A stretch of DNA of 64,000 nucleotides from NCBI RefSeq assembly GCF_000711695.1, contig NW_013546962.1, forward strand, positions 43,867 to 107,866. Reading direction: 5' to 3'. This document shows positions 11,134 through 24,456 of this stretch, piece by piece. The notes beneath the pieces were generated by a model that was given only the letters and a program-made list of their open reading frames with translations, was not told the origin of the DNA and did not search any database. Position 1 is the stretch's first letter. Each line of letters begins with the position of its first letter. The translations under genes and the position numbers were made by a program. Source of the DNA: Tilletiaria anomala UBC 951 (lineage: Eukaryota; Basidiomycota; Exobasidiomycetes; Georgefischeriales; Tilletiariaceae).

Positions 11134-11632
11134 CCTTCCGATGCTGCCTGCCCGTCTCTTCTCTTCGCTGCTCTGATTCTCTTCCGTGTGTCAAATCTAA
11201 GGGACACACTCCCAGGCTATCTGGCTCCTTGGCGAGACCCCGACTGGCTGGCTGGCCGTCTTTCTGGCAGCTGAAGCGCACGGCAGCTGGTGTCTGCTCC
11301 TTGCGGTCTTCCTCGACGACTGCTAGCTTGTTGGCTGGTATCGCTGACGATGGCGATGATGATGGGGCCGTCGACAAGAAGAACATCCTCGCTCCATCTC
11401 CAACCAACTTAGTTTAATCGACCGAAGAAAAAAATCATCCTCCAGCGACGGGTGGGCGGGTGGAGACTGCTGCAGTGCCCGGAACGGTTCCGCGCCCACC
11501 CCATAGTCATTACCATCACGAAGACATCTTGTACATTGAGATAGCATCGCACGCCATAGAGTTTGCCGTCGTTGAAGGAGGCAAGCAGAGGGGGAGGCAG
11601 AGCATCGATGCGAGTCGGGTCCGGCTAAGAAA
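11134..11632. promoter_or_regulatory. Divergent promoter region of eIF2-gamma and PPR-like gene
   Basis: 499 bp between two divergent start codons. It is pyrimidine-rich on the minus side next to the eIF2-gamma start. No specific element stands out, and the ORFs here look like chance. Confidence 0.4.
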
Positions 11633-14203
11633 ATGGCAGTGTCGTCGCCTGCCGGCTGCTCATGGCGTCGGGCCGCCTCCTGCTGGTGCAGCAGCAGCAG
11701 GACAAGGCCGCCGCGAAAGGCTCCCGCGCTGAATGGTCGGCGGGCGGCGTCCAATGCTGCGGGTGCCTCTGCCGCGTGGAAGACGCACATTGATCAAGGA
11801 GACGGCGCGGAAGAAGCGCAGCCCATACCCGCTTACCAACCATGGCAGCTGCGCAAGCCGGCAGCCGGGGACAGTCGTGCCCCGTCCTCGCGCCGGGCGC
11901 GGCGTCGGCCCATCTTCCAGGTCAATGAAGAACTGGCACGCTTGCCGCTGCATCAACTCTACACCGGGGGTCTTACTGCCCTCTTCGCTCCTGCAGCCGC
12001 AGCCGCAGCCGCGTCGCAGGAAGCGCTGCTCACCGATATCGAGGGCTTATATGCGTATCTGCCGCAAGCGCACCGCTCGGCAGACACAGCATCGCTAGCA
12101 TTCCCGCCAGTGGCAGCGCTGCGAGCAGAGCTGCAGGCGCGCAATATACCCGCAGGGAACTTTCTCGCCTGGTGCTACGCCCTGCACGCACGCTCCCTCG
12201 CCGAGCTGCGCGCGTGCATGCAGTCGCAGGAGCCCGCTTCCCCGCCGAGCTGGCCCACCTTCCTGCTGCACCAGGCCGTGCAGCTGGCCCGCACGAAGAC
12301 AGAGGCAGCAGAAGCGGTGCAGCTCATCGGAGATAGTCTTAATGAAAGTTCTTCCAGGGGCGCTATGACAATCCTGAGCGCTGCCAGCGAGCGCTTCCTG
12401 CTCGACCGGCGCTTGTATAGCGTCGCGCAGCCTCTGACCCGTGTCGTTCTCCGCTTTGCCCAGCGCTCCATCGAAGCAGAGGCCGCTGGCATCTACTTCA
12501 CGTCCTCCACGTGCAACTCCAAGGCCAATGCCAACACGAGCAGCAGCACTGGATGTGGCGACGGCGAGAAGTCCACACCCACGCCTGTGCCCTCATCGCC
12601 CGTGAAGTACGCCCGCCAGGCACTGTACAAGCACATGAAGACGCTCGAAAAGATGCGTGCGGCGGACGAGCGATGTCGCGCCGCGCTGGGGGCCGTGCGT
12701 GCGTTCGTCGAACAGCATGCCGCCTTTGCCAAGCTGCGCCTGCGCAGGGAGGCGCGCGCCGCGCGCTCAATCGTCGACGCACTCACAGACGCTGCTGCGA
12801 GCGCCGCACAAGGCACGAACACACGCGCGAATCCGAGTGCCGAAGAGACCCTCGCAGCAGCGAGCACGACCAGCGTGCTCATCGCGGCGCACAGGCTCCT
12901 GGAATCACGGCAGCGGGCCGGTGCGCAATTGCCTTCTCCCACATCGATGCATGCATCGGCATCGGCAGCAGCAGCAGTGCATGCTGTGACGAAAGCGATG
13001 GAGCACCTCCTCAAGCACGGCGACCACGAGGCCGTTGTCGAGCTGTGGCGCACATTGATGCACAGGAGGATCCAACCAAATTCCAGCACGCTTTCCGCCG
13101 TTGTATGTGCACTGATCCACCTCGGTCATCCCGCGAAGGCGGTCGAGCAGCTCGAGAGCTGGCTTGCGCCTGCGGCTACATCCTCTTCTGGCGAGGCTGC
13201 TGACGACAATGCGGGTGCGCTGGAGCTGCAATCGCACCAGGCGTGGGTTCAGGCGGCGGAAAATGGAAAAGAGAAAGCACTGCCATCACCGCGTCCGATT
13301 GTCGGAACGTCGCTCATGCTCGCAGAGACGCTGCAAGCGCTTGTGCAGCAGGACAATGATCCCGTCATTTTCCCGTGCCTCCAGTTACTCCTCCTGGAGC
13401 GCGGTGTGCAGCCCGACAACCGATGCGTTGACATCATCCTTCGCGCCGCCAAGCATGCCTCACCGCTTCCGCGCTACGACGGCGATGGCAACATGCAGCA
13501 GCAGCATTACCACGGTGCCGCCAACGCGACAGCAACAACATGGAACGACGAGCTACCCGCGCTCGTCGCGCGCGACGCGTTCCTCGCGTGCATCTCTGCA
13601 CAGTATCCCGAGCTGATTGCCGCGCGCAACCCGCTCGAAGAGGCCGTGGCGCGCGCACAGAGTGGCTGGCTCATCAAAAGCGAAATGTCCATGCGTAAGC
13701 TCGAAAACTGGGTCGCATCACGCTTCCATCTGCACGCGCACGCAGGCTCTGGGTCGCACACGACGGCCGCCGCTGCATGGATTGAGCGCTGGAGGCACAT
13801 CGGCGCCACGCGCAGCGTCATCTTCGAATCGCGCCTGCTACAGACGTACATGTTGCTCCTGCACCGCCTGCGCCTCCTGCAGCTTGCGGGGGATGTCGAT
13901 GGCGCGCTGCCAATCGGTGACGAGATCCTGCGCGTGCTCGCGTGGCACCGCGCGCTGCATCTCGTGCCGAGCCACATGTCCGTTTGCCTCGCGTGTATGG
14001 AGGTCGTCCGCTCAGTCCCACCCGCGTCGCTCGCACGGTGGGGAGGAGCGGTCGGGGGACGCGCGCGCGACGGCTTGGAAAGCGCCGCGGGCCCGCTGCA
14101 TGCCTGGCTCGCTGACTGGCTCGGCGAAGAGGCAGTACCGAAGGAGGAGGAAGTAGCGCAGGTGTGGGTGATGACATCTCGCCCGCAACGAATTCGAGAG
14201 TGA
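11633..14203 (+). CDS. PPR-like (pentatricopeptide/helical repeat) protein, probably mitochondrial
   Basis: A single 856-codon ORF from ATG 11633. The first 100 residues are rich in Arg, Ser and Ala with almost no acidic residues at the very start, as in mitochondrial presequences. The body is almost wholly predicted helix. A PPR-like pair lies near residues 450-500: a helix containing HLLKHGDHEAVVELWRTLM, then RRIQPNSSTLSAVVCALIHLG and KAVEQLESWL. Another unit contains LLLLERGVQPDNRCVDIILRAAKHA. These suggest an organellar RNA-binding protein involved in mitochondrial RNA maturation or translation; the repeats are degenerate, so a TPR-like or other alpha-solenoid is possible. Ala content is unusually high. 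It ends 110 bp from the convergent Mei2-like gene. Confidence 0.75.
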   Translation: MAVSSPAGCSWRRAASCWCSSSRTRPPRKAPALNGRRAASNAAGASAAWKTHIDQGDGAEEAQPIPAYQPWQLRKPAAGDSRAPSSRRARRRPIFQVNEELARLPLHQLYTGGLTALFAPAAAAAAASQEALLTDIEGLYAYLPQAHRSADTASLAFPPVAALRAELQARNIPAGNFLAWCYALHARSLAELRACMQSQEPASPPSWPTFLLHQAVQLARTKTEAAEAVQLIGDSLNESSSRGAMTILSAASERFLLDRRLYSVAQPLTRVVLRFAQRSIEAEAAGIYFTSSTCNSKANANTSSSTGCGDGEKSTPTPVPSSPVKYARQALYKHMKTLEKMRAADERCRAALGAVRAFVEQHAAFAKLRLRREARAARSIVDALTDAAASAAQGTNTRANPSAEETLAAASTTSVLIAAHRLLESRQRAGAQLPSPTSMHASASAAAAVHAVTKAMEHLLKHGDHEAVVELWRTLMHRRIQPNSSTLSAVVCALIHLGHPAKAVEQLESWLAPAATSSSGEAADDNAGALELQSHQAWVQAAENGKEKALPSPRPIVGTSLMLAETLQALVQQDNDPVIFPCLQLLLLERGVQPDNRCVDIILRAAKHASPLPRYDGDGNMQQQHYHGAANATATTWNDELPALVARDAFLACISAQYPELIAARNPLEEAVARAQSGWLIKSEMSMRKLENWVASRFHLHAHAGSGSHTTAAAAWIERWRHIGATRSVIFESRLLQTYMLLLHRLRLLQLAGDVDGALPIGDEILRVLAWHRALHLVPSHMSVCLACMEVVRSVPPASLARWGGAVGGRARDGLESAAGPLHAWLADWLGEEAVPKEEEVAQVWVMTSRPQRIRE

Positions 14204-14313
14204 TCCTCCGGCATGACCATATGCAGTGGAAAGGCAACCCTTGCTCCACAGGTGTACTTTCATTTCTGTGATGCATGTTCTGATACATATGGGCGCCTCT
14301 CGCAAGATGCGGT

Positions 14314-16335
14314 TTAGCTAGGCGCATTCTGAGCACTCGCTTGCTGTGACCATAGTAGGAGATTTGCATGAGTAATTCCATCGACTGGCTACGAGAGAAA
14401 CGTGCACTGATAGACAATGAACTCACAAGTGACCCCAAGAGTGCAGCGAGATTGGCTGGTAATGACGATGGCGCCTGCGCGGTTGCAGCAGATACTGGAA
14501 CGGAAGCTGGAGCTGATGCCAGCTGGGCAGGTGGAGGCAACGAAGCCACCGGGCAACTGTTAGTGGGTGTCGCTTGCTGATGTGGCTGCGAGGGTGCTGG
14601 AACTGCTCCCATTGTCTTCAACGACGCAAGGAGCTGCTGGACCTTTTGCGCCTGCTCAAGTCGATTTGGATCCAACGAGCGATTGGCTTCGGTCGGCGAA
14701 GCGCCCGTCCCTGTTGCTGCCACAGGTGGCGCAGGAGGCACCTGAGCGAAGGGGCCCGGGCCAGGGTAACGTACACGCGCGTCTGCGACTCTGTACAAAT
14801 GCGGTGGACTGCCCTGCAAGCCGGCAGGCATCTGCTGTTGTTGTTGCTGCTGGGGGCCGCGTGCACTGCTCCCACCTCCGCCTCCTCGACCTCTGCCATC
14901 TTGAGCGCGACCTTGCGCTGGGCCCTGACCGCCCTGTGTCCCAATGACGGCAGCGACAGACAAGTCCCAAGCGAACTTCAAGTCCCACTCTCCGTCCAAG
15001 TACTTGGTGCCATTCATGGAGTCGTGTGCTGCTTGACACGCTCGGCTGTCGTAGAACTCGAGAAAACGCGTGTGAGATTGGTCTTTATACCTGCGGATCG
15101 ACTTGATCTCTCCGAATGGCAAAAAGACCTGATAGACATCGGCATCCTGGAGTGCCCGCGAGCCCTTTCGAAGCAGGACGAAAAGCGTGCCCTGGTTCTT
15201 GTCACGATCACACCGTTTCTGCTGATCTTCCTCTTTAGGTAGACTGTAGTGGATGTCGAGCTTGCGACCGTTGAACTCAAAGTCTTGCATGGCTGCTTTG
15301 GCCGCCTCGGCGGCGCGAATATCATAGTAGGTACAAAATGCCAGGCCACGCTTACCAGTAAGATCGAAGAACTTGGTAATCTCGCCAAATGTCCTGAATC
15401 GAGCTTGGACTTCGGCAGGATCGGTGTCAAACTTGGCATGTCATAGGAGAGGTATCGTCGATTCAGTCGAAGTTATACGCAAAAAGGGATGCACACTCAC
15501 GTCAATGTTGCGCAGGAACAGCGTTCGCCCTGGCCTTTCCTTCTTCATTCTCTCTTCCTTCAAGTCGTTCGTCTCCTTGCGAGAAATACCCCGAGCCTCT
15601 TGACGACCTTTACGCCCATCGCGCGGTCGGACATCCTCAACAGCGGCGGATCCTGTAGGCTCTGACCCATAGACACCACCACCACCGTACCCTGAATACT
15701 GTTCATACAGAGTTGCAGGCGGCATCTGCATGTTCACTGGGAAGGTGGGAGGTCGAGTGTCAGTCAATGGGCTGAGGCTGAGCGGAAATGTGACATTTGA
15801 ACGACTCACTCGGAGGCCCGTCTATCCGTTGGCCCTGAGCATAGTGGTCGAAGCCAGTGGCAGCACCAGGGTAAGGGAGAGCGGGAGGCGCAGCAGGGGC
15901 AAAATGAGCAGGAGGTGGGCCGGCATATCCTCCCCCACCTGCATTATACGGAGGCCTTACCGGCGCCTGCGATGGGCCAGGTGCACCATAAGGTGCACTT
16001 TGTGAAGCCATGATTCCATAGCCGTAGGAGGGTGGCGCAGCTGGGGGCATACCGGCATGTGGATTCATCCCTCCATGCGATATGCCCATGCTTGCCTGGA
16101 CATTCGCACCACCAGAACCTCCATAAGCATACGACTGTTCAGGGCCAGGAGGGTAGGATGAGGGACCCGGCGCACCGTACGCATCTTGAGGGAATTGCAC
16201 CGCTTGCTGCTGCTGATGTTGCTGTGCTGGATGGCTATATGTAGGGCCACGCACTTGCCCTAGGCCCCTTCCTGCGCTCCCACCACGGCCGGCGGGCCGG
16301 GCATCATATCCACCATACGGGTGATGCCGGTTCAT
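14314..16335 (-). CDS. Mei2-like RNA-binding protein with tandem RRMs but no third RRM
   Basis: Exons 16335-15810, 15736-15501, 15431-14427 and 14343-14314 give 598 residues. The N-terminal 240 residues are Gly/Pro/Gln/Tyr-rich and disordered. RRM1 (about 246-317) has RTLFLRNID and the RNP1-like RGLAFCTYYDIRAAEAA, ending in LDIHYSLPKE. RRM2 (about 335-407) begins QGTLFVLL and contains FGEIKSIRRY and FLEFYDSRACQAA. The spacing and the LDIHYS...QGTL linker are the hallmark of the Mei2 family, in which S. pombe Mei2 drives meiosis by sequestering Mmi1. The C-terminal Mei2 RRM3 is absent: after RRM2 comes about 190 residues of Gln/Pro/Ala-rich sequence. The last exon, coding QASAQNAPS, rests on one donor and one of several possible acceptors. 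It may be a post-transcriptional regulator in nucleus or cytoplasm. Confidence 0.88.
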
Positions 16336-17564
16336 GCCTGCTTAGCCTCAACAATGCTCTCTGGCTCGTAGCAATTGTGTAGCGCCTGTGGGAACTCGAA
16401 TTGGCTGAGAGCCTTAAGAGGCGCGTGCTCAGAGAATGCACCTGAGTCTGTTCAAGGGGTTGATTTGCTCGAGGCCGACCTTTCTCAAGCTACCTCAAAG
16501 CCGGTAAACACGACTTTCAATTCTTCTGAAAGATGAAAGTTGCCTTTGCGCCACTCTTGGACGACTGAGGAAGGTCTGTCGCGATCTGTCCCTTGAGAGG
16601 TCTCCTCTCAATGGTATGGAGCTTTGGATAGAGGCAAGCTTGCGAATGTCCCTCGGACTAACCTCTCACTGCTCCAGAGTCGTGGCAGATGAACCCTCAG
16701 GTGGCGAAGGATGGAGGATCTTGGATCTACTACCTTTGGACGCTGTGACTTTGCTCAAAGCAGCCTCTCCTCAAGGTACTCTTGCTGTGTTCTGACTTGG
16801 AAAAATAACAGCCCACCAGAAGACGCTAGCTAGCTCAGATTGAAGACGGAGGTGCGGCGAACTCTCCTCAGGGAACCGAGTTTGGCCGAGGCTCTTGGTG
16901 GTCCGTAGGGGTGGCGAAATCGCTCTTCGCCGGCAGCTTTGTGACGAACGAAGGAACAGATGCAGCTCGAAGGTCTCGTGTCGACTGAGGATGGGGTCGT
17001 GAGCCCTGGCAGCAAGCAAAGCCCCAGAAGAGCCTCCACAGCGGAGCTTTGAGAGAGTCGAGCGGGCTTCCAGCCTCTGGTGATCTGATTGGCATGCACT
17101 TACGCAGCTGCAATTGCGACTGGATGTACAGTCGCCGTATGGGGTAAAGGTGAAGGAAATGGTAAGAAATTGAGAACAAGGGGAGAGAAACTTTTGAGTG
17201 CGGGCCGCGCCTACGGCCGTTAGCAAACCCACACAGCCTCCTCCTATCATCAACACAACACTCGAACCCATGGCCGGGGAGCGACGTTTGCTACGAGCTG
17301 CTTGTCATCATAGCTTTCTCAGCTTGTTTGGCCTCGGCGAGCGCCTCTCGACCTCAGGTATCGCATAGCATTGGTCTCCCAGCGAAACTCGGCTCTCCGA
17401 GTTGGGCAGATATCTTACGTCTGCTCGTCGCTGCACCCTAGCCGCGCTTGCAGTCGACGCACTCACTATCTCAAGCTACGAGTTAACGTGCGCCTCTTTC
17501 CTTTCATTGGCTGCCTTGTCTTTGCCTTCCGTAGCTTCAGCATCGAGCACCACAGTCTTCAGTC
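16336..17564. other. Upstream region shared by Mei2-like gene and Rab5
   Basis: About 1.2 kb between divergent starts. On the minus strand a CT-rich stretch at roughly 17210-17125 looks like the beginning of a long leader for the Mei2-like gene. A minus-strand ATG at 17271 opens 56 codons with a hydrophobic start (MGSSVVLMIGGGCVGLL) that end in phase at a perfect GTAAGT donor at 17103. It could be a separate small gene or an upstream ORF, but I could not place a convincing second exon. Confidence 0.35.
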
Positions 17565-18620
17565 ATGTCCTTTCGCAACGTAGGGCCGGCAGCAGGCACA
17601 GGCGGGGTGCCAAGGACTCTGCAGTTCAAGCTGGTGCTTTTAGGAGAGTCGGCTGTGGGCAAGTCGAGTCTGGTTCTACGGTTTGTCAAGGATCAGTTTG
17701 ATGACTACAGAGAGAGCACGATTGGAGGTGAGTGCTTTTCGTTCATCCATACCAGATTACCAGCCTGTATGCTGAAACCAACCTGTGCCTTGCCATTCAC
17801 CTTGCACGACACTATCGGTTGCAGCTGCGTTCCTCACACAAAGCGTCAGCTTAGATCCGCAAACTACTGTCAAGTTCGAGATCTGGTAAGCCAGGTACAA
17901 CGCTGGGCTTCATGGTATGTGGCTCATAATCACGATCCCTCGACTCTTGCTGCGTTATTGCAGGGACACAGCCGGGCAGGAGCGATACAAGAGTCTAGCG
18001 CCAATGTACTATCGCAATGCCAACTGCGCAGTCGTCGTCTACGACATTACACAAGCGGTCAGTCTTGTTTTGCGCCTCCTGGCTCATAGGCAGAGCGCGG
18101 TCGCACAACATGCTGACATGCGTTGACTGTGTGTTTAAATTGTCTCCTCAGAGCTCGCTGGAGAAGGCCAAGTCCTGGATCCAGGAGCTGCAACGACAAG
18201 CCGATCCCAACATTATCATCGCACTCGCAGGCAACAAGGCAGATCTAGCATCGACCAGGCGAGCGGTACCGATAGAGGTGGGCCGAGCTGGTTCCGCATC
18301 GTGTGTTTCTGCATGCTGCATCGCTGATCATCCTTTCAACAAACTTGCCACTAATGATGCCCCAGGATGCCGAGCGCTACGCAGCAGAAGAGAACCTTCT
18401 CTTCCTCGAGACATCCGCCAAGAACTCCCAGAACGTCTCGGAGCTCTTTACGATGATCGCGCGCAAGCTCCCGCTCGAAGCGGCGGCGAATGCACAACGG
18501 GGAGCCGGACGCGGCGGCAGCGCGATCACAGGCGCTGGTGCAGCCGGAGCTCGTGGCTCCGGCGTCGATCTGCGAGGCGGGCAAGGTCACGGGCAGGGTC
18601 AGGATGCGTGCAACTGCTGA
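17565..18620 (+). CDS. VPS21: Rab5-family small GTPase (Vps21/Ypt51)
   Basis: Five exons: 17565-17727, 17825-17885, 17964-18057, 18152-18277 and 18366-18620, giving 232 residues. It controls fusion and transport at early endosomes. The P-loop GESAVGKSS starts at residue 27, the switch I stretch ESTIGAAFLTQ spans the first intron, and switch II is [20 protein letters not shown], which is Rab5-type. NKADL and ETSAK complete the guanine site. The C-terminal tail is Gly-rich and ends in CNC, a CXC-type double geranylgeranylation site. Every junction restores a conserved motif, so the exon model is secure. The third donor is GTCAGT and the fourth GTGGGC, both weaker than usual. It is convergent with ubiquitin-L40. 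Confidence 0.97.
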
Positions 18621-19085
18621 TGGATGATTGGGTGGTGATCGGTGGCGATCGGCATTTTGTCGCTCTCAGTCATCACGCTGGCCTCTTTTCGGCTCGGCCA
18701 CGATGCGGTATGAGCTATGCAAAGTTAGTCAGCCACACCTTGCACGCACAGATGCGCGTTTCTTTACAGCACGTACATATACATAGCATGCCTCTCGAAC
18801 CTGCGCATCGACGTTCCCGACCTTCATGTTCCGTTTGTGTACTCTTATATCATTAGGACTATCAGCGCTGTGCTCGGTTATGAATGTGTTCCGCTAAAAA
18901 CCTGCTGAAGGGCTGACCCCTTCCCTTGTTCGACCCTTGGCAGACAATGTGTGGTACAAAACTAGTGCCTTCCAATGCATAAGACTACAAGCAGCGGCGC
19001 CGCCTTCCGACAAGAATGGACGTGGTACCGTCCAAAGCTCTTGCAGGAAAAGCCAAACGCCTGAAAGAATCAAGTGACGTTGTGT
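18621..19085. other. Convergent 3' regions of Rab5 and ubiquitin-L40
   Basis: 465 bp between two stop codons. No coding sequence or RNA gene recognised; it should hold the two 3' untranslated regions. Confidence 0.5.
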
Positions 19086-21158
<2,073 letters not shown>

Positions 21159-22984
21159 ATGGCGACATTTGTCGACTCGGTCGGTCTCGCTCCAGCGAGC
21201 ACCCCACAGCAATCGGGAGTCTCATTCGGGCCTGGCGGGACCCCGTTCTTCACCTGTCTATCCTGCGCGATTGCCTTTCCGAATCCAGATGACCAGAGAG
21301 CACACTATCGTACAGACTTGCATAGGTACAACATGAAGCGGCGTGTGGCGAGCTTGCCGCCCGTCAAGGCGGACGCTTTCAATGCCAAGATCCTCGAACG
21401 CAGACAGCAGCTTGCGAAGCACCAGAGTGGTGGCGCTGCTGAAGGGAACGAAATTGAGGAGGAAGAAGCAGGCGGAAGGTGCAGCCCTTGCGGGTGAGGA
21501 GGGCCCCGTCTCGAGGATAGCGCTCAACTGTGACATTTAACTGACGTGATTCGTACTTCATGCAGCAAAACCTTTTCATCACGGAATGCCTACAAAGACC
21601 ACATGGGATCTCGCAAGCATCGCGAGACTGTAGCCAAGGTGGAGGCTCTAAAGGGGTGCAAGGCAGCTCAGGGGCCACTACCGGCCGCAAGCAAAGACGA
21701 CGGGGCTCCGACCGAGGAAGTGCCGCTCAAGTTTCGGGTACCGTACGCGGAGGCAGCGCCATCGGATTCCGCAGCGAGCGGACTTGCTGAAACCGGCTCG
21801 CTCAAGGAGGCTTTGCCGTCTGTTTCATTTAGCTCCGCTCAACTTCCTTCGCATTCCAAGTCGAAACGATCGAATCTGCCCACCACCCTTCCAGATGATG
21901 CGACAGAGGAGCAGATGCAAGCAGCCATCGACGCCAAGGTCGCCTCTGCATCCCGCATCAATCCCAACACGACCTGTTTCTTTTGCATCTCGCCTACTCA
22001 GCGCTTCTCTTCTTTGGAGGACACATTGGCGCACATGCGCAAGGCGCACTCATTCTTCATCCCAGAGCGCACCTACCTCACCGACTTGGCCGGCCTCATG
22101 GAGTATCTCGCGGACAAAGTAGCTGTAGGCAACATCTGCCTCTACTGCAATGGGCACGGCCGCGGCTTCGCTAGCAAAGAGGCGGTGCAGGGGCACATGA
22201 TCGATAAGGCGCATTGCAAGATCGCGTACGAGGAGGAAGAAGACAAGCTGGAGCTTGGCGATTTCTACGATTTCAGCAGCAGTTACCCCGATGTAGACAC
22301 AAGAGAGGAGCGGAGGGAGCGGAGGCGGCTCCGCAAGGAGGCAATGAAGCGGGTCACTGCCGCTACCGATTGGGAGGTCATCAACGATGAGGATGAGAAT
22401 GGCGATGCGGCGGTGCAGGAGGATGGAGAGTGGGAGGATGAAGATGTAGAATCGGGCGATGACGACGATGTCGACAAGAACACGGAAGGTGATGATTCGG
22501 ACACAGACTCAGATCTATCCGAGGCCCCGCAAGCACGCTATGGAGACAACGAGTACGAGCTCGTCCTCCCATCAGGCACACGATTGGGCCATCGCGCAAT
22601 GCGGAGGTATTACAACCAGTCGCTTCGCACGACACCCGCCTCTTCCGAGCGCTATGCACCGGGTGGCAACAGCGGTGGCGCGCTCGCGCGCCGGCTCATC
22701 GGCGACGGTCGGTCCGCCGAGGACCGTAGTGGCACGCTTGTCAAAGACCGAGGTGGACAGGTGGTCCGCGCTAGAAACCGCGGCGAGGCGATGGAGGCGC
22801 AACGCTACTATAAGGAGTTCCGGGACATCCAGCGCAAGGAGCAGTTCAAGACGAAGATCGGGTACAGAAACAACAATCAGGTGAGAATGTTCAAGGTGGC
22901 GTCGGTGAATACTCGGATTGGCATCGCTTACGTACTCTGCTCCCTTCTCCGCAGAAACACTTCCGCGATCCTCTTTTGCAATGA
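21159..22984 (+). CDS. REI1: Cytoplasmic pre-60S maturation factor REI1 (ZNF622 family)
   Basis: Exons 21159-21493, 21566-22880 and 22955-22984 give 559 residues. REI1 acts late in large-subunit assembly, removing and recycling Arx1-Alb1 in the cytoplasm. Four C2H2 fingers are visible: FTCLSCAIAFPNPDDQRAHYRTDLHRYN near the N-terminus, then CSPCGKTFSSRNAYKDHMGSRKH, CFFCISPTQRFSSLEDTLAHMRKAH and CLYCNGHGRGFASKEAVQGHMIDKAHC. The first intron falls inside the CxxCGK of finger two, and splicing restores it. An acidic stretch follows, then EYELVLPSGTRLGHR and the terminal NNQKHFRDPLLQ, whose last nine residues come from the tiny third exon and match the family. Confidence is very high. Confidence 0.96.
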
Positions 22985-24456
22985 GCGCTTCCATGCTACC
23001 CTCTCTGTAATCTTCTAGTGTGTACTTGCGTCTTTCTATGTGCGTTGAGTCGACGTCACTCCGTGAGATAGCCTAGATGCACAACGCGTACCGTGCAGTT
23101 CAGGGCACCTCAAGCCATCATCGTATTATATGTAGAGCGCGCATCAATGCTTAGCCCGGGTGTTGCGCGTTGTTTGAACTCTTGTAGGTACGATTCTATC
23201 CACGGCCTCCGGTAGAGCTCCTTGCCGTCCCAAACCTCCGCGGCAGTACATGTACGGCAACAAGCTTTTTAAACTTTCCGGTCTGCGTATCCGTAGCGGG
23301 CGCTGCCGCCACCTTCATCATCGTAGCCTCCTGGCGCCAAGACGCAGGAATCGCCTTCGCTGAACGCCAGCAAGCTTGATGCGACGTGCGTCGTCACCGA
23401 CGAGAGGCAGCAGCGTCGTCCAGGGGCCAAGACTCACGTCCTGCTCCAGCTCAATGATCATGTATTATGGTCGATGGGGCAGTCACTGGTGGCATCGGCG
23501 GCGATTTGGCAAAAGGAGCCTTCCACATCATTGGCCTTGAGACGTGAGCCGTTCCATCAAGGTGATGTGTGATTTGTCACAACGACAAGCTCTTTCTGAA
23601 TCCGAAAGTTTCGAGAATACCAAGCGACCCGCGAATTACCAAGGGCTTCTCCCTCGTTCTCCGTCCTACTTCCGAGCAACCTCCCAGTCGAATGCAAAAG
23701 ACTCCAGTTACTTGCGAGCCACTTGCTCGCCGAGGGGCCTCGCCAGGAGGTGCATAGTCATTCGCAAGTTGTCAAGTCCATCTTGAACCCCCACAGGCAG
23801 GTAGCTTGAAAGGGGAAAGGGCTGAAAGGTCTTGGGGCTTCGCAGTCACTTGATGTTCTCGCAGCTTGTGATTAGGAAAAGCTTGGTACTTTCTTATTGT
23901 CAGACATCGGACCTGATCGAACCCTTCGCGCATGAGCGTTGGATGCACATTATATCGTCCACTGGCATAATTTAACCTCCCCCCACCTCTCCCCCCCGTG
24001 GAATCGATATCCCCTCTTCGACACTTTATTCGTGCAACATGGACACTACCGATCTGTACAAAGGGCAACCGGCGGCAGGCTATCAGCGCGTTGACACGCG
24101 ATATCTGGATACTTGAGGTTGAATCAATCATGGTTGCGAAGAGGCTATGCAGCGAGGATAAGGATGAGGATAGGATCCTGACGACTTGAATAAGTTAATC
24201 TTTAGTGTCGTCATTTTGTTTGGCGCGCGGCGCGGCGATCTCAAACCCTTTCAAAAAGCCTCCGCCTCAAAAAAATGCATCAGCTTTGTTGACACAACTA
24301 GGCTCAATCTCTCCATCTCCCTTGTGTTCTCAACGTCGATCTTTCCATCCATCCACACCTTTTCCATCTCAAAGCCAACGATCACTGTTCGACGGTCATC
24401 TCCCAGTAGTATCAGCGTCACCAATCTTCGTAAGCCTATACGGAACATCATCCACA
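22985..24456. other. Intergenic, no gene recognised
   Basis: About 1.5 kb. Only short ORFs without recognisable motifs. The last 150 bases before 24457 are CT-rich, as expected for the leader of the next gene. Confidence 0.5.

Noticed and set aside
13818-15290. 490-codon minus-strand ORF that runs from the Mei2-like RRM exon into the PPR gene
   Set aside because: The stretch past 14427 is antisense to the PPR gene and has no family sequence; a GTGAGT donor at 14426 and a short final exon end the Mei2-like protein.
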